DNA of 64,000 nucleotides from Rhizobiales bacterium GAS188 (GTDB taxonomy: Bacteria > Pseudomonadota > Alphaproteobacteria > Rhizobiales > Beijerinckiaceae), in the NCBI GenBank assembly GCA_900104855.1, contig FNSS01000001.1, positions 4,774,001 to 4,838,000 on the forward strand, in the 5' to 3' direction. The notes under the pieces are model-generated. The model had not been told where the DNA came from. It worked only from the letters and a program-made list of their open reading frames with translations, and searched no databases. Shown piece by piece: positions 40,920-48,725 of the stretch (the stretch's first letter is position 1; every line of letters begins with the position of its first letter). A program made the position numbers and the translations under genes.

Positions 40920-41321
40920 ATGAACCGCTGCGCCATCCTCGCAACCGCAATGGCACTGTGGGCAGTCGCTCTAGCCCATGCAGCTCCGGTTACTTGCGCC
41001 AATTTGAAGACTCAGATCGCCACCAACATACACAAGGGAGGGGATCGCGTGGCGGTGCCCACCTATTACCCCGGCACCTCTCCCCTCACATCGGAGATCC
41101 ACGGGATCGACTATGTTAGTGGCGATCTAGATTGCGATGCATATGCCGGCGACCAGCCGCTAATCCGCCTGAAGTTGAAGACTGAATGGCTCAGGGAGGG
41201 CGACAGGCAGGCCGTCGATCAAGAGAACGATTTCCGCCTCAACCGGGCCGTCTCCCTCGTTGCGGCAACCCTATGCGCTACCGAAGATCGATTGTCAATC
41301 GGCGTGGAAAAAGGGCTCTGA
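40920..41321 (+). CDS. Periplasmic protein, C-terminus cut by ISL3 element
   Basis: 133 residues. A signal peptide (MNRCAILATAMALWAVALAH, cleavage near AHA/A) is followed by a mature domain with two or three cysteines (VTCANLK, DLDCDAY, ATLCATEDR). The frame reaches the left end of an insertion sequence at 41313 and stops three codons in (residues GL then TGA within the inverted repeat), so the native end is missing. Strong ribosome site GAAGGAGAG. No family recognised. Confidence 0.65.
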   Translation: MNRCAILATAMALWAVALAHAAPVTCANLKTQIATNIHKGGDRVAVPTYYPGTSPLTSEIHGIDYVSGDLDCDAYAGDQPLIRLKLKTEWLREGDRQAVDQENDFRLNRAVSLVAATLCATEDRLSIGVEKGL

Positions 41322-42963
41322 CTCAATCTCGATGCAGTTTGGTGGCGGGTTGACGCTGTCTTCCGGAAGGAATCAGCGCCATGCAGACAGGTTTTCGTCC
41401 GTCATCTCTCGTTCCCATTGGGTTGATCGTCGAGCAGGCAATCAGCGATGAGAGCCGCGTTGTCGTGACCGCCAGAGCCGGCACCTGTGCCGGCGTATGC
41501 CCGTCTTGCGGAGGCCTCTCACGTCGGGTGCACAGCCGCTACATCCGGCAGGTGTCGGACCTACCATCGTCAGGGCGTCGCGTTCAGATCCGGATGATCA
41601 CCCGGCGCTTTCGGTGCGCGGCGTCGACCTGCCGGAGGCGAATATTCGCGGAACGCCTTGTGCCTGCTTTTGCGCGGCGCACGGCTCGACTTGATTGCAT
41701 CGTCCACCATCTCGGCCTTGCACTGGGCGGCCGGCCGGCGGCGAGCTTTGCCAGGCGGCTGATGCTGCCGGTGAGCAACGACACGCTTCTGCGTGTTGTC
41801 CGCCGACGCGCCCGAGCCCGAACCGAGCCCTTGAACGTCATCGGCATCGACGACTGGGCGCTCCGGAGGAACCATCGTTACGGCAGCATCGTCTGCGATT
41901 TGGAACGACGACGGATCGTGACGCTTCTGCCCGATCGAGAGGCTGCGACAGTCGAGACCTGGCTTGCAGACCATCCGGAGATCACGATCATCTCACGTGA
42001 TCGCGGTGGAGGATATGGAGAAGCGGCCGCGCGGGCTCTTCCCAATGCGGTGCAGGTGGCCGACCGCTGGCATCTCATGGAGAATGCCAGTGCCTCCTTC
42101 CTTGACGCGGTGCGTAAGTCCATGCGGCCGATCCGGAGCGCGATTGGCGCCGCAACCATTAATCCCGCGCTGCTCACCTGTACGGAGCGGCTGCAATATG
42201 AAGGATATCTTCGCCGCGAGGAGGCCAATGCCGCCATCCTCGCATTGGCCAAGGAGGGCGCACCGATCAAGCAGATCGTTCGCCGCACCGGCCACAGCCG
42301 CAAGGTCGTTCGGCAGGTTGTCCGCGGCGAACGAACCGACGTCTTCCGAGTCCGGATGAGACTCATTGGACGCCTATCTCCCGCGACTCGACGCACAGTG
42401 GACCGCGGGCTGCCGAAACGGCGCCGAGCTGTGGCGCCATCTCAAGGCAAGCGGCTTCAAGGGAAGCCTGCGCGTTGTCGGTGAATGGACGACGCGCCGG
42501 CGGCGCAGCGAACGGGCCACCAACGGGCAGCTGCATAAAGTGCCAGCGGCGCGGACCATTGCCCGACTCATGACGATGATGCGCGATCATCTGACGAAGG
42601 CGGAATCCGTGACCCTGGCCGCGATCGAGACAGGCGTACCAGCACTCGTCGAGGCCAGAACCCTGATTGGCTACTTCCAGACGATGATCCGAACCAAGGC
42701 GAAGGACGATCTCGATCCGTGGATCGACAGGGCCAAGGCAAGCCTTCTGGCCTCCTTCGCAAGTGGCATCGCCAAGGACAGAAGGGCTGTTCTGGCTGCC
42801 ATCACCGAGCCATGGTCCAACGGACAAACCGAGGGCCAGATCACCAAGCTCAAACTCGTCAAGCGTCAGATGTATGGGCGCGCCAAACTCGATTTGCTGC
42901 AAGCAAGGTTGATCGGAGCGGCCTGACAATCGCTAGCCTGCACCGAGATTGCGTCAGAGCCCC
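41313..42963 (+). mobile_element. ISL3-family insertion sequence
   Basis: 1651 bp bounded by 25-bp imperfect inverted repeats (left 41313-41337 starting GGGCTCTGAC; right 42939-42963 ending GTCAGAGCCC; 23 of 25 match). It carries one transposase gene broken by a frameshift. The 8 bp flanking the ends (TGGAAAAA and GTTTGGAC) do not form the target duplication expected for this family, suggesting a rearrangement after insertion. Confidence 0.75.
41381..42926 (+). pseudogene. ISL3-family transposase, one frameshift
   Basis: The N-terminal zinc-binding part (CAGVCPSCGGLSRRVHSRY) and HTH region are followed by the catalytic core VIGIDDWALRRNHRYGSIVC, IISRDRGGGYGEAAARALPN, VADRWHLMENASASF, then the end ITEPWSNGQTEGQITKLKLV KRQMYGRAKLDLLQ. 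The frame changes near 42360, between FRVRM and SLDAYLPRLD, so the two halves (41381-42484 and 42366-42926) are out of phase by one base. Catalytic D, D and E are all encoded; only the frameshift prevents a full product of about 515 residues. Confidence 0.85.
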
Positions 42964-43022
42964 GTTTGGACGCCGATCACCCCGAAAACGGGGTCCTTAT
43001 TCCACGCCTAAACACACGCCGC

Positions 43023-43055
43023 AGCCCCCGCCTCCGAAAGAGCGCGGGGCTTTTT
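43023..43055 (+). terminator. Rho-independent terminator
   Basis: AGCCCC and GGGGCT stems (with a further GC pair) followed by TTTTTGTT on the plus strand. It lies beyond the insertion sequence and just before the stop of the minus-strand AlbA_2 gene. Confidence 0.5.
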
Positions 43056-43062
43056 GTTCGGC

Positions 43063-44040
43063 CTAAGTGTCTTCCTCGTGCAGGAAGCCCCCTGCCACCC
43101 CAAGGAGCAAATCTTGAACCGAGAGATCGAGTTCTTGCTCTTGCAAACGGGAGTTGAAACACCCAAAGCGAGCCGCAATTTTCCTTGGCCCCAACATCCT
43201 AGCGGATACCCGCCTGCGGCTACCCTCCAAGTTACACGGCACGTTCAATTTCAGAATAGCCGTTGGCCGCGACGTGCCGGGATTTATCACTACTTCGCTG
43301 CCTGCCTCGAAATACGACCATTGCCCATACACGCGGTGAGTCATAGGCGACTGTTCAAATGAGAATGGCTGCATGCCCATGGCGTTGACCATCAAATACG
43401 GGAATCGTGCCGATGTTGGTGAGTTGTTTGTCAGATGGAGGACGATCTCAACGATAGCGACGTGGTCGGAGCCTGTGTAACCTCCCGAACGTATTTCGTG
43501 ATAGAGTTCAAGATAGGCAGTAGCGGCTCTGTTAAACGCGTCCTCTATTTCGAAATGCTCCATCATTCGAGTTGTAGACCCTGCCCGACGAAAGTAGCCT
43601 TTCTCGACCAACTCACAGCGATGGGGGCGACGCTCCGATCTCTCGACATACATCGCCACGAACCCCTGATCCGATGATCCGGTATCGGGAACTGCGGTGA
43701 TCGCAATGTTCGCCAATCTCGGCATCACCGCCTCTGTCGAATGTCGCTCAAGCTCGTGTTTGAAGCGAGCTAATTGCGAGATAGGATGAAAGGCTACAAT
43801 GCGATCAATCTGCGCGGCCGGGTCAGGGCGCGCGTCGACACCCCAAAGGAGCAATCCTCCCGCAGAGTTTGCAAAGGCGGACAGTGTCCGGCCGAGGTTG
43901 CCCTTGTCGTCGCGATTGAGCATTGGCGCAGTCGCGTCGGACTTCAGTTTGCAATCGAAGTCGACGGCTTCTTCGTTGCCCAAGAGCCCGCGGACAGCGC
44001 TTGCGCCACCTTTCACGAGTTCGTCGTAAAGCTCTCGCAA
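43063..44040 (-). CDS. AlbA_2 (Schlafen-like) domain protein
   Basis: 325 residues. The N-terminal domain shows the AlbA_2 pattern: EEAVDFDCKLKSD, GNLGRTLSAFANSAGGLLLW, GVDAR and GYFRRAGSTTRMM, the fold of predicted nucleic-acid-binding or divalent-ATPase proteins related to Schlafen. The C-terminal half (VAIVEIVLHLTNNSPTSARF, QWSYFEAGSEVVINPG) is a beta-rich domain of unknown role. Such proteins occur often in defence islands as regulators or effectors. No partner gene is coupled to it. ATG start at 44040. Confidence 0.8.
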   Translation of the reverse strand: MRELYDELVKGGASAVRGLLGNEEAVDFDCKLKSDATAPMLNRDDKGNLGRTLSAFANSAGGLLLWGVDARPDPAAQIDRIVAFHPISQLARFKHELERHSTEAVMPRLANIAITAVPDTGSSDQGFVAMYVERSERRPHRCELVEKGYFRRAGSTTRMMEHFEIEDAFNRAATAYLELYHEIRSGGYTGSDHVAIVEIVLHLTNNSPTSARFPYLMVNAMGMQPFSFEQSPMTHRVYGQWSYFEAGSEVVINPGTSRPTAILKLNVPCNLEGSRRRVSARMLGPRKIAARFGCFNSRLQEQELDLSVQDLLLGVAGGFLHEEDT

Positions 44041-44373
44041 TGCCTTAGTTCCCGCTCAATCGATCAGACCCGGCTTCCTGGCCTCGATCTCATTCCTGCA
44101 AAGGGCTGTCCTGAATCCGTCTCGCAATCTGGCGCAGGGATTCGTCGCTGTAATCACGCGGAAGCTTCAAGCCCACCTGAACCGCGTTGAGGTGAAGCGC
44201 GCGGCTGCCGTTGCTGCTTCTAAGGGAATTAGACAGCCCGATCAAACCACCGGTCGCCTTGGCAAGGTCGTATCGCCTCAGGGAAAGAAACCAACGCAAG
44301 AGTGGTGATGTGGTGACGCTTGTTGCGCGCACCTTTGCGGCAAACCGGCGCAGCGCTTGTCGCCGAAGACGGC
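44041..44373. other. Intergenic stretch with a possible minus-strand remnant
   Basis: A minus-strand frame ending at 44090 reads RRYDLAKATGGLIGLSNSLR, LNAVQVGLKLPRDYSDESLR, QIARRIQDSPLQE. It looks like a protein C-terminus, but upstream it merges with sequence antisense to the gene at 44374, so a start cannot be placed. It may be the tail of a truncated gene. Confidence 0.3.
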
Positions 44374-44553
44374 ATGGAGGCACCGAATAGCCGCGCAGCG
44401 ATGAGTCGTGCGGCTGCACTCGCGAAATCCAAGGCCGGCGCCATCGCCTTCTCACGCTCTGATGATCCATCACTCGGCGAGTTCGAAGGTGCTGTGATCC
44501 TGGCTCGCTTCGGCGACACGCCCACCGATCTCGCTGGCTTCACGAGCGTTTGA
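44374..44553 (+). CDS. Hypothetical protein, 59 residues
   Basis: MEAPNSRAAMSRAAALAKSK, AGAIAFSRSDDPSLGEFEGA, VILARFGDTPTDLAGF. The end (AIAFSR-DPSLGEFE-AVIL-RFGD-P-DL) is a conserved C-terminal motif in small Hyphomicrobiales proteins. The frame is open further upstream to 44320, so the start is a choice based on GAAGACGGC spacing. It is followed 3 bp later by the next small gene, suggesting a pair. Confidence 0.5.
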   Translation: MEAPNSRAAMSRAAALAKSKAGAIAFSRSDDPSLGEFEGAVILARFGDTPTDLAGFTSV

Positions 44554-44556
44554 ACG

Positions 44557-44769
44557 ATGACACGCACAATGCCGCAGATCGATGAAATCGAGGCGCTTAG
44601 GCGGGCCAGGCGAAACTGTGAGCGGGATGGGTGGATTTGGGATGCCAGCGTTTTTATGACGCTCAAGCCCGGCTCGCCCAACAAGCCGGCCCTCGACCAG
44701 ATGGCCCGCTCTCGATATCTCGCCCGTGCCGGCTTGGAGCTTCTGAAAGAACAAGGCAAGCGAGGATGA
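44557..44769 (+). CDS. Hypothetical protein, 70 residues
   Basis: Starts 3 bases after the preceding stop. MTRTMPQIDEIEALRRARRN CERDGWIWDASVFMTLKPGS, then a helical end MARSRYLARAGLELLKEQG. Soluble and basic, no membrane part or known motif. Codon pattern and tight spacing support it as the second gene of a pair. Confidence 0.5.
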   Translation: MTRTMPQIDEIEALRRARRNCERDGWIWDASVFMTLKPGSPNKPALDQMARSRYLARAGLELLKEQGKRG

Positions 44770-44875
44770 TGAGCTAACGCCAGAAGCGCCCGCAATGGTT
44801 CCCGGTGGACCCTCCAGCTAGTCGCAGTTACGGTGGCCCTACGATCCATTTGGCTGACCCGTGGCGGGCACTGAC

Positions 44876-45040
44876 ATGGCGCGCATGACCAAGGATGCCT
44901 TCGCCTATTTCGACGGTCAGCGAGGCTACCTGACCACCGTGGACGGTGAGGGGGCGGTTACTGAGATTATGACGGTCAAGGCATCACCTCCGACGCGCGC
45001 CGCCTATGACCGAGCGGTGGCGAAGGCGCGCGCCCTGTAA
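44876..45040 (+). CDS. Hypothetical protein, 54 residues
   Basis: ATG 44876 to TAA 45038-45040: MARMTKDAFAYFDGQRGYLT, TVDGEGAVTEIMTVKASPPT, RAAYDRAVAKARAL. It reads as a compact beta-hairpin plus helix protein. It is followed by two consecutive terminator hairpins, which supports it as the last gene of a plus-strand unit. No family recognised. Confidence 0.45.
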   Translation: MARMTKDAFAYFDGQRGYLTTVDGEGAVTEIMTVKASPPTRAAYDRAVAKARAL

Positions 45041-45098
45041 GCCTCGTGCAAGCTATGGCGACTATGTTTGCTTTAGGAGCCCTCAGCCCGCTCCCATA

Positions 45099-45138
45099 GA
45101 GCCCTGGCGCGGCTAACCCTACCGCACGGGGCTCTTTC
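45099..45138 (+). terminator. Terminator hairpin 1
   Basis: GAGCCC (45099-45104) pairs with GGGCTC (45129-45134), followed by TTTC. Intrinsic terminator of the small-gene unit ending at 45040. Confidence 0.55.
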
Positions 45139-45143
45139 ATGTT

Positions 45144-45173
45144 CCCCACCCTCAATCGATCAGGTGGGGCTTT
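45144..45173 (+). terminator. Terminator hairpin 2
   Basis: CCCCACC pairs with GGTGGGG across a 12-base loop, then CTTTCC. It lies between convergent genes and may work in both directions for the SOS-linked gene ending at 45192. Confidence 0.5.
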
Positions 45174-45191
45174 CCTGGCCTCGCGCTCCAG

Positions 45192-45440
45192 CTAGGCCGG
45201 CGCATCCCTGGCGGCCCGATGCTGTTTCAGCTCCTCCAGCAACTCCGGTAGCCTCACCACCTGTGTCGCCAAGCGCCGAGCATCCTCGCGCGACAGCCGT
45301 CTCATAGAGCTGCGCCGGCCGGACTCCTCCTTGAAATAGATCAGCGCCAATGCCGTGTTGCTGGCATCGACGACGGCGAAGCTCTCATCATGCTCGACGA
45401 GCGTCCAGGGCTGGCGGAAGGGCTTGGCGGGGCCGGGCAT
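45192..45440 (-). CDS. Small SOS-linked protein, full-length copy
   Basis: 82 residues from ATG 45440: MPGPAKPFRQPWTLVEHDES, FAVVDASNTALALIYFKEES, GRRSSMRRLSREDARRLATQ, VVRLPELLEELKQH. A beta-strand half with a conserved HDES-F-V-DA pattern is followed by a basic helical half. This is the complete member of a family with a truncated copy at 3553 and an N-terminally deleted one at 52220. Function unknown. The perfect LexA-type box directly upstream and the SRAP-like start on the other side link it to DNA damage. Confidence 0.7.
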   Translation of the reverse strand: MPGPAKPFRQPWTLVEHDESFAVVDASNTALALIYFKEESGRRSSMRRLSREDARRLATQVVRLPELLEELKQHRAARDAPA

Positions 45441-45455
45441 GTTCCCATTCTGTTC
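45441..45455 (-). promoter_or_regulatory. SOS (LexA) box abutting an ATG
   Basis: On the minus strand GAAC-AGAATGG-GAAC ends right before the ATG at 45440. TTGACT at 45475-45470 and CAGAAT (overlapping the box) are 17 bp apart, an ideal promoter with its -10 inside the operator, so LexA should block polymerase directly. The predicted transcript starts at or next to the ATG. Confidence 0.7.
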
Positions 45456-45516
45456 ACATGCCGGACGGGAGTCAATCCAGCTTGCCGCGTGAGGTTGTCG
45501 CGCTACAGTGGCGCCC

Positions 45517-45564
45517 ATGTGCGGACGTATCATCAAGGTGCCGGACGGGGGGCGAGGGCTCTAA
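45517..45564 (+). pseudogene. Remnant of SRAP (YedK/HMCES-type) gene start
   Basis: A 15-codon frame MCGRIIKVPDGGRGL then stop. MCGRI with cysteine as residue 2 is the invariant start of SOS-response-associated peptidases, whose Cys2 forms the DNA-protein crosslink at abasic sites; in alphaproteobacteria MCGRII is common. Only the first six or seven residues match, then the frame ends. It is divergent from the SOS-box gene, the arrangement expected for a shared damage-inducible promoter. The rest of the gene is absent. Confidence 0.4.
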
Positions 45565-45625
45565 TGGATCGGCCGCGTCTCATTTCCGCACTCGACGCCC
45601 TCGTTCCCCGCGCAGCAGGTCTGTG

Positions 45626-45658
45626 ACACCAAATCCAGCCCTATGAGCAATTTGGTGT
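45626..45658. promoter_or_regulatory. Inverted repeat upstream of HEPN gene
   Basis: ACACCAAAT (45626-45634) and ATTTGGTGT (45650-45658) are a perfect 9-bp inverted repeat with a 15-base spacer, ending 10 bases before the ATG at 45669. It could be an operator or an mRNA hairpin covering the ribosome site. Confidence 0.45.
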
Positions 45659-45668
45659 GCCCACCGCA

Positions 45669-46778
45669 ATGGAAGGGTTTGCAAACCTCCTCAAGGAGGC
45701 GGAACCCCTCATCAAAGCTCTGGGCGATCAACCCAAGCTGTCGGGCGACAACGCTGGGATATTCTACCAAGTGGGTGTGGGTGCAAGCCTTAGCTTGCTG
45801 CAAATAGCCGTTGAACGAGGCTCATCCGACGCGGTCGCTTGGTTGGAGAAGGTCGTAACAACCAGCAAGTCCGGAGTTCGAGTCATCAGTGAGGTGCACG
45901 GTCTATGGCCTTCGACTGGCGCGGTAGTCGTCAATGGGGTCACCCTGTTACCGTATGCGAACTTGCCGCAAACACAGCAAACAAGACGCATGAATCTAGC
46001 CCATCAATTCAGACCTGGGTGGATTCCGATCGCTCCTCCGTTGGCAGCCGCTGTCATCGAGGTCCAGAATGCCGTTGTTCGCACGGCCGCTGGAGCCACT
46101 GACGACAGTGACACGACAAAATTCTTCGTCCCGCAAGTGGAATTGATCGCGCGAACCGTAGAAGCTTTCACCGCATTGGGACCGGCTGCCCCGACAATTG
46201 GTCGCTCGTGGTCAGAGTATACCGACCCAGATTTAGACCGGTTAGATTTGGGCATTGGTTGGCGTGTAGGGTCGTTGGACGCCCCGCGAGGCTTCGAAAT
46301 TTATGAAATTGACGCAAAAGGAATCGAATTTGTAGAGAAGTATTTTCTGATTCAAGGCAAATTCTTGCGCAAGCTCCGTATAGCAATGGCCCGACTTAAT
46401 CTTGCTCGCCGTCGCCCTGCGTTGGGGGACAAAGCCATAGATGGTTCCATTTGCTTAGAAGCGCTGCTCGGCGACGATCGTTTCGACATGACCTACAAGA
46501 TTGGACTGCGCGCCGCCCTGCTCATTGCGGCCGATCTGACCGAGGGCGCAACGGTAATGCAGGCGGTCAAGAAATTTTATGGCTTGCGAAGCGCAATCGT
46601 TCACGGTTCGAAGGATGCAGAAAATTCCGGGGCCACGGAGGAAGTGCGGGCAGGGCTGGATATATGCGCAAGGGTCATCAGGAAGATGGTTGAGCATGGG
46701 CGGCCTCCCGAATGGCCGGCCCTAAAGCTGAGCGCCGGCAAGATGTTCGACCTTCCAGCAGCAGCGCGCGAACAGTGA
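45669..46778 (+). CDS. Apea-like HEPN protein
   Basis: 369 residues from ATG 45669; GTG at 45657 is an alternative. The N-terminal ~220 residues are mixed alpha/beta without known motif. The C-terminal ~110 residues form a HEPN_Apea-like helical bundle (DKAIDGSICLEALLGDDRFD, ITYKIGLR-type helix, KKFYGLRSAIVHGS) with the R-x4-H motif complete (Arg307, His312). Apea-type HEPN proteins are predicted RNases in abortive-infection systems. It stands alone with a short inverted repeat in front, so autoregulation is possible. Confidence 0.75.
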   Translation: MEGFANLLKEAEPLIKALGDQPKLSGDNAGIFYQVGVGASLSLLQIAVERGSSDAVAWLEKVVTTSKSGVRVISEVHGLWPSTGAVVVNGVTLLPYANLPQTQQTRRMNLAHQFRPGWIPIAPPLAAAVIEVQNAVVRTAAGATDDSDTTKFFVPQVELIARTVEAFTALGPAAPTIGRSWSEYTDPDLDRLDLGIGWRVGSLDAPRGFEIYEIDAKGIEFVEKYFLIQGKFLRKLRIAMARLNLARRRPALGDKAIDGSICLEALLGDDRFDMTYKIGLRAALLIAADLTEGATVMQAVKKFYGLRSAIVHGSKDAENSGATEEVRAGLDICARVIRKMVEHGRPPEWPALKLSAGKMFDLPAAAREQ

Positions 46779-46876
46779 ACTTTTCCAGCAAAGGACGGCG
46801 GTTTGGCCATCGGCGTCAATCGATCAGTCGGGTTCCCTAGCCTTGCGCTCGCCCTGATAGCGTCGGCCATTCCTTG

Positions 46877-47339
46877 TCAACCGACGACCCCTGTCACAAC
46901 AACCGCACCTCCAACAATAATCTCGACCATCCCTACGGGAGTGTCGCGCCAAATATGCAGCAGCAATTGGGGGCATGTAATCGACGTAGGGACGTCCCGC
47001 AGTCCCTTGTGCATCGAGCAAATCAAAGTCGCCTCGATGGACATCGCAGGGCGCCAGGGGCGTGACGGCGTAGACTTGCGCCTGAGGTCTGAATCGGTCC
47101 CTAAATAGCCTCGCATCTTCAAGGGACTCACATGCGAACACGCAGTTCATCCGACTTGGCTTGTGGGGTGCGATTGCCGTGCGCGCCGTCTCCAACGCAA
47201 CCTCCCACAGATGGGTCTTGAAATTGCCTCCGTCCGGTGTGGGACCCCCTGCCCAAAACTGGCGAGTGAGTGTGCCGAACCTTCCCGGATCGATTTGGGC
47301 ACCAGTGCCCCAGACCTGTAGCGAAACATGAAAATGCAT
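46877..47339 (-). pseudogene. DUF2441-like protein, frameshift at a C run
   Basis: ATG 47339 gives MHFHVSLQVWGTGAQIDPGR, FGTLTRQFWAGGPTPDGG, HKPSRMNCVFACESLEDARL, FRDRFRPQAQVYAVTP, the pattern of DUF2441. After GRPYVDYMP the frame leaves at a CCCCC tract; the expected end QLLLHIWRDTPVGMVEIIVG GAVVVTGVVG is in the neighbouring frame, stopping at 46877. One base gained or lost explains it. A sequencing error in the C run is also possible. The role of DUF2441 is unknown. Confidence 0.6.
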
Positions 47340-47723
47340 ACCGCTGGGATAATGGGACAGGACCGGCGCTCCAAGTGGAGCCGGAAGCGTTCTCCACAGC
47401 CGCCCAATAACGGCGAGGATATCCTAAAGCGGGTCGAGCAGCTTCAGGTCCCAAAAGGCGGGACCGTGCCGCCTCCCGCGCAGCCTGTTGAGAAGGGTCG
47501 GGTTAATCCCCAATGTGCCATGGACTGCGCTCCCCAGGCTTGATAACGGGCGATAGTATTTTGCGAGGGTGCGCGGCGCCGCTCGGGCCTTTCGCGGCTC
47601 GGTAGGGAGCAAGCATTTGCAGCTCCTTCATCATCGGAGGGGGCCGGGAAGCGGGAGCAAGAGAAGCCAATGCGTAAATTTCTGATCATGGTGGCCGTGC
47701 AGGCCGAGCGCCTTCAGGACAAC
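47340..47723. other. Gene-poor stretch
   Basis: One plus-strand frame (47328-47543, basic and proline-rich, GEDILKRVEQLQVPKGGTVP) is possible but has no ribosome site and overlaps the start of the gene before it. A 22-codon ORF at 47671-47739 (MRKFLIMVAVQAERLQDNSL) is also unsupported. Nothing else is seen. Confidence 0.3.
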
Positions 47724-48578
47724 TCACTTGTCGAATAGCCTGATGATCGAGCTTGCGAGGGTCACAAAGCCGTCGAGGAGCATAACAAGATTGGTCGCGC
47801 GCCCTCCGATAGGGGGCTCATCAATCGCTACATTACCAGTGAAATCAATCTTGGGTTTTGGCGCCCCTTTGGGAAAATACGCCAATATGGTTTTACTATT
47901 TCCGCCCATACTGCCGCTGTAGACACCCTTGATCTTAAGCTGGCCAAATTCATCAAAGATTTGGACGACCGCTGGATTGATGAAAACCTCAAGAAGCCTT
48001 CTATGCTTCCGCAAGATATCGAGGTGATGGAGAGCCCATAGCTGGTCGTTCCCTCCCCTATAGGGCCTCAGGGATTCTATGATCCCGCGCTCGGTCGCTG
48101 GCAGGCGTTCTACGAATCGTGCCCCCTTGTATTTTCCGGCCTCGTAATCAGCGAGACTCTTCGCGACAGGAAATTGGACATCTCGGGCCTTTGCGACCTG
48201 ATGGCGTATGGCGAGCGCAGTGGCGAGGATATCTAGCCCGCTTCGGATGGCGTTGATGTATGCGCCGACTTCAACATTGAAGGATAGCGGAAAAGGCTCC
48301 TTTTCGACGCCCACGATCGCATTCTCAGGTCCGGCAAGCTCAACCTCTTCGATCTCTACTATGAGGTTGGCATCCAGCCACGAATCGATTCGACGTTGGA
48401 GAGACGGGAGATGGGATGCGACCCAATCAACAGAGGCTTGGGCGTCTAAGAGATCATCTCGCACGGCAATTTCCCGAATCGGAGGCCATTTGGCGCCCCA
48501 AAGGATTAACAGAAAGGTCTGGCGCGAGATTACGACTCCCACATCAAGCGGTCGAGCCTGAGCAGCCGCAAGAGCCAT
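47724..48578 (-). CDS. Hypothetical protein, HEPN-like pattern possible
   Basis: 284 residues from ATG 48578, with AAGGCGG upstream; the frame is open for 33 more codons. VVISRQTFLLILWGAKWPPI leads into an alpha/beta middle (NAIRSGLDILATALAIRHQV, VQFPVAKSLADYEAGKYKGA) and then IESLRPYRGGNDQLWALHHL DILRKHRRLLEV. The last part is reminiscent of a widespread family in which a conserved LN-NKHR-like helix follows a bundle, but the diagnostic R-x4-H of HEPN is not clear. The final hydrophobic helix (LVMLLDGFVTLASSIIRLF) may be amphipathic. Function unknown. Confidence 0.55.
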   Translation of the reverse strand: MALAAAQARPLDVGVVISRQTFLLILWGAKWPPIREIAVRDDLLDAQASVDWVASHLPSLQRRIDSWLDANLIVEIEEVELAGPENAIVGVEKEPFPLSFNVEVGAYINAIRSGLDILATALAIRHQVAKARDVQFPVAKSLADYEAGKYKGARFVERLPATERGIIESLRPYRGGNDQLWALHHLDILRKHRRLLEVFINPAVVQIFDEFGQLKIKGVYSGSMGGNSKTILAYFPKGAPKPKIDFTGNVAIDEPPIGGRATNLVMLLDGFVTLASSIIRLFDK

Positions 48579-48725
48579 GCGGCCGCCTTGCGACGGCGCC
48601 CTTAGGCCGTCAACGGACCCCCCATCTCCCGCGAGACCCTTGCCTTGGCGGCCGACACGCCGATGGCGCGGCGCCAACTAAAGGTTAAGCCGAAGGTGCG
48701 ACACTGCATGATCGCCGCCCCAATT

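Noticed and set aside
42340-42380. Programmed frameshift in the ISL3 transposase
   Set aside because: No slippery heptamer such as AAAAAAG is present at the joint, and the family normally uses a single frame, so a mutation is more likely.
47328-47543. 71-codon basic plus-strand frame
   Set aside because: No ribosome site, overlaps the start of a divergent gene, and has no recognised homologue; mentioned only in the gap description.
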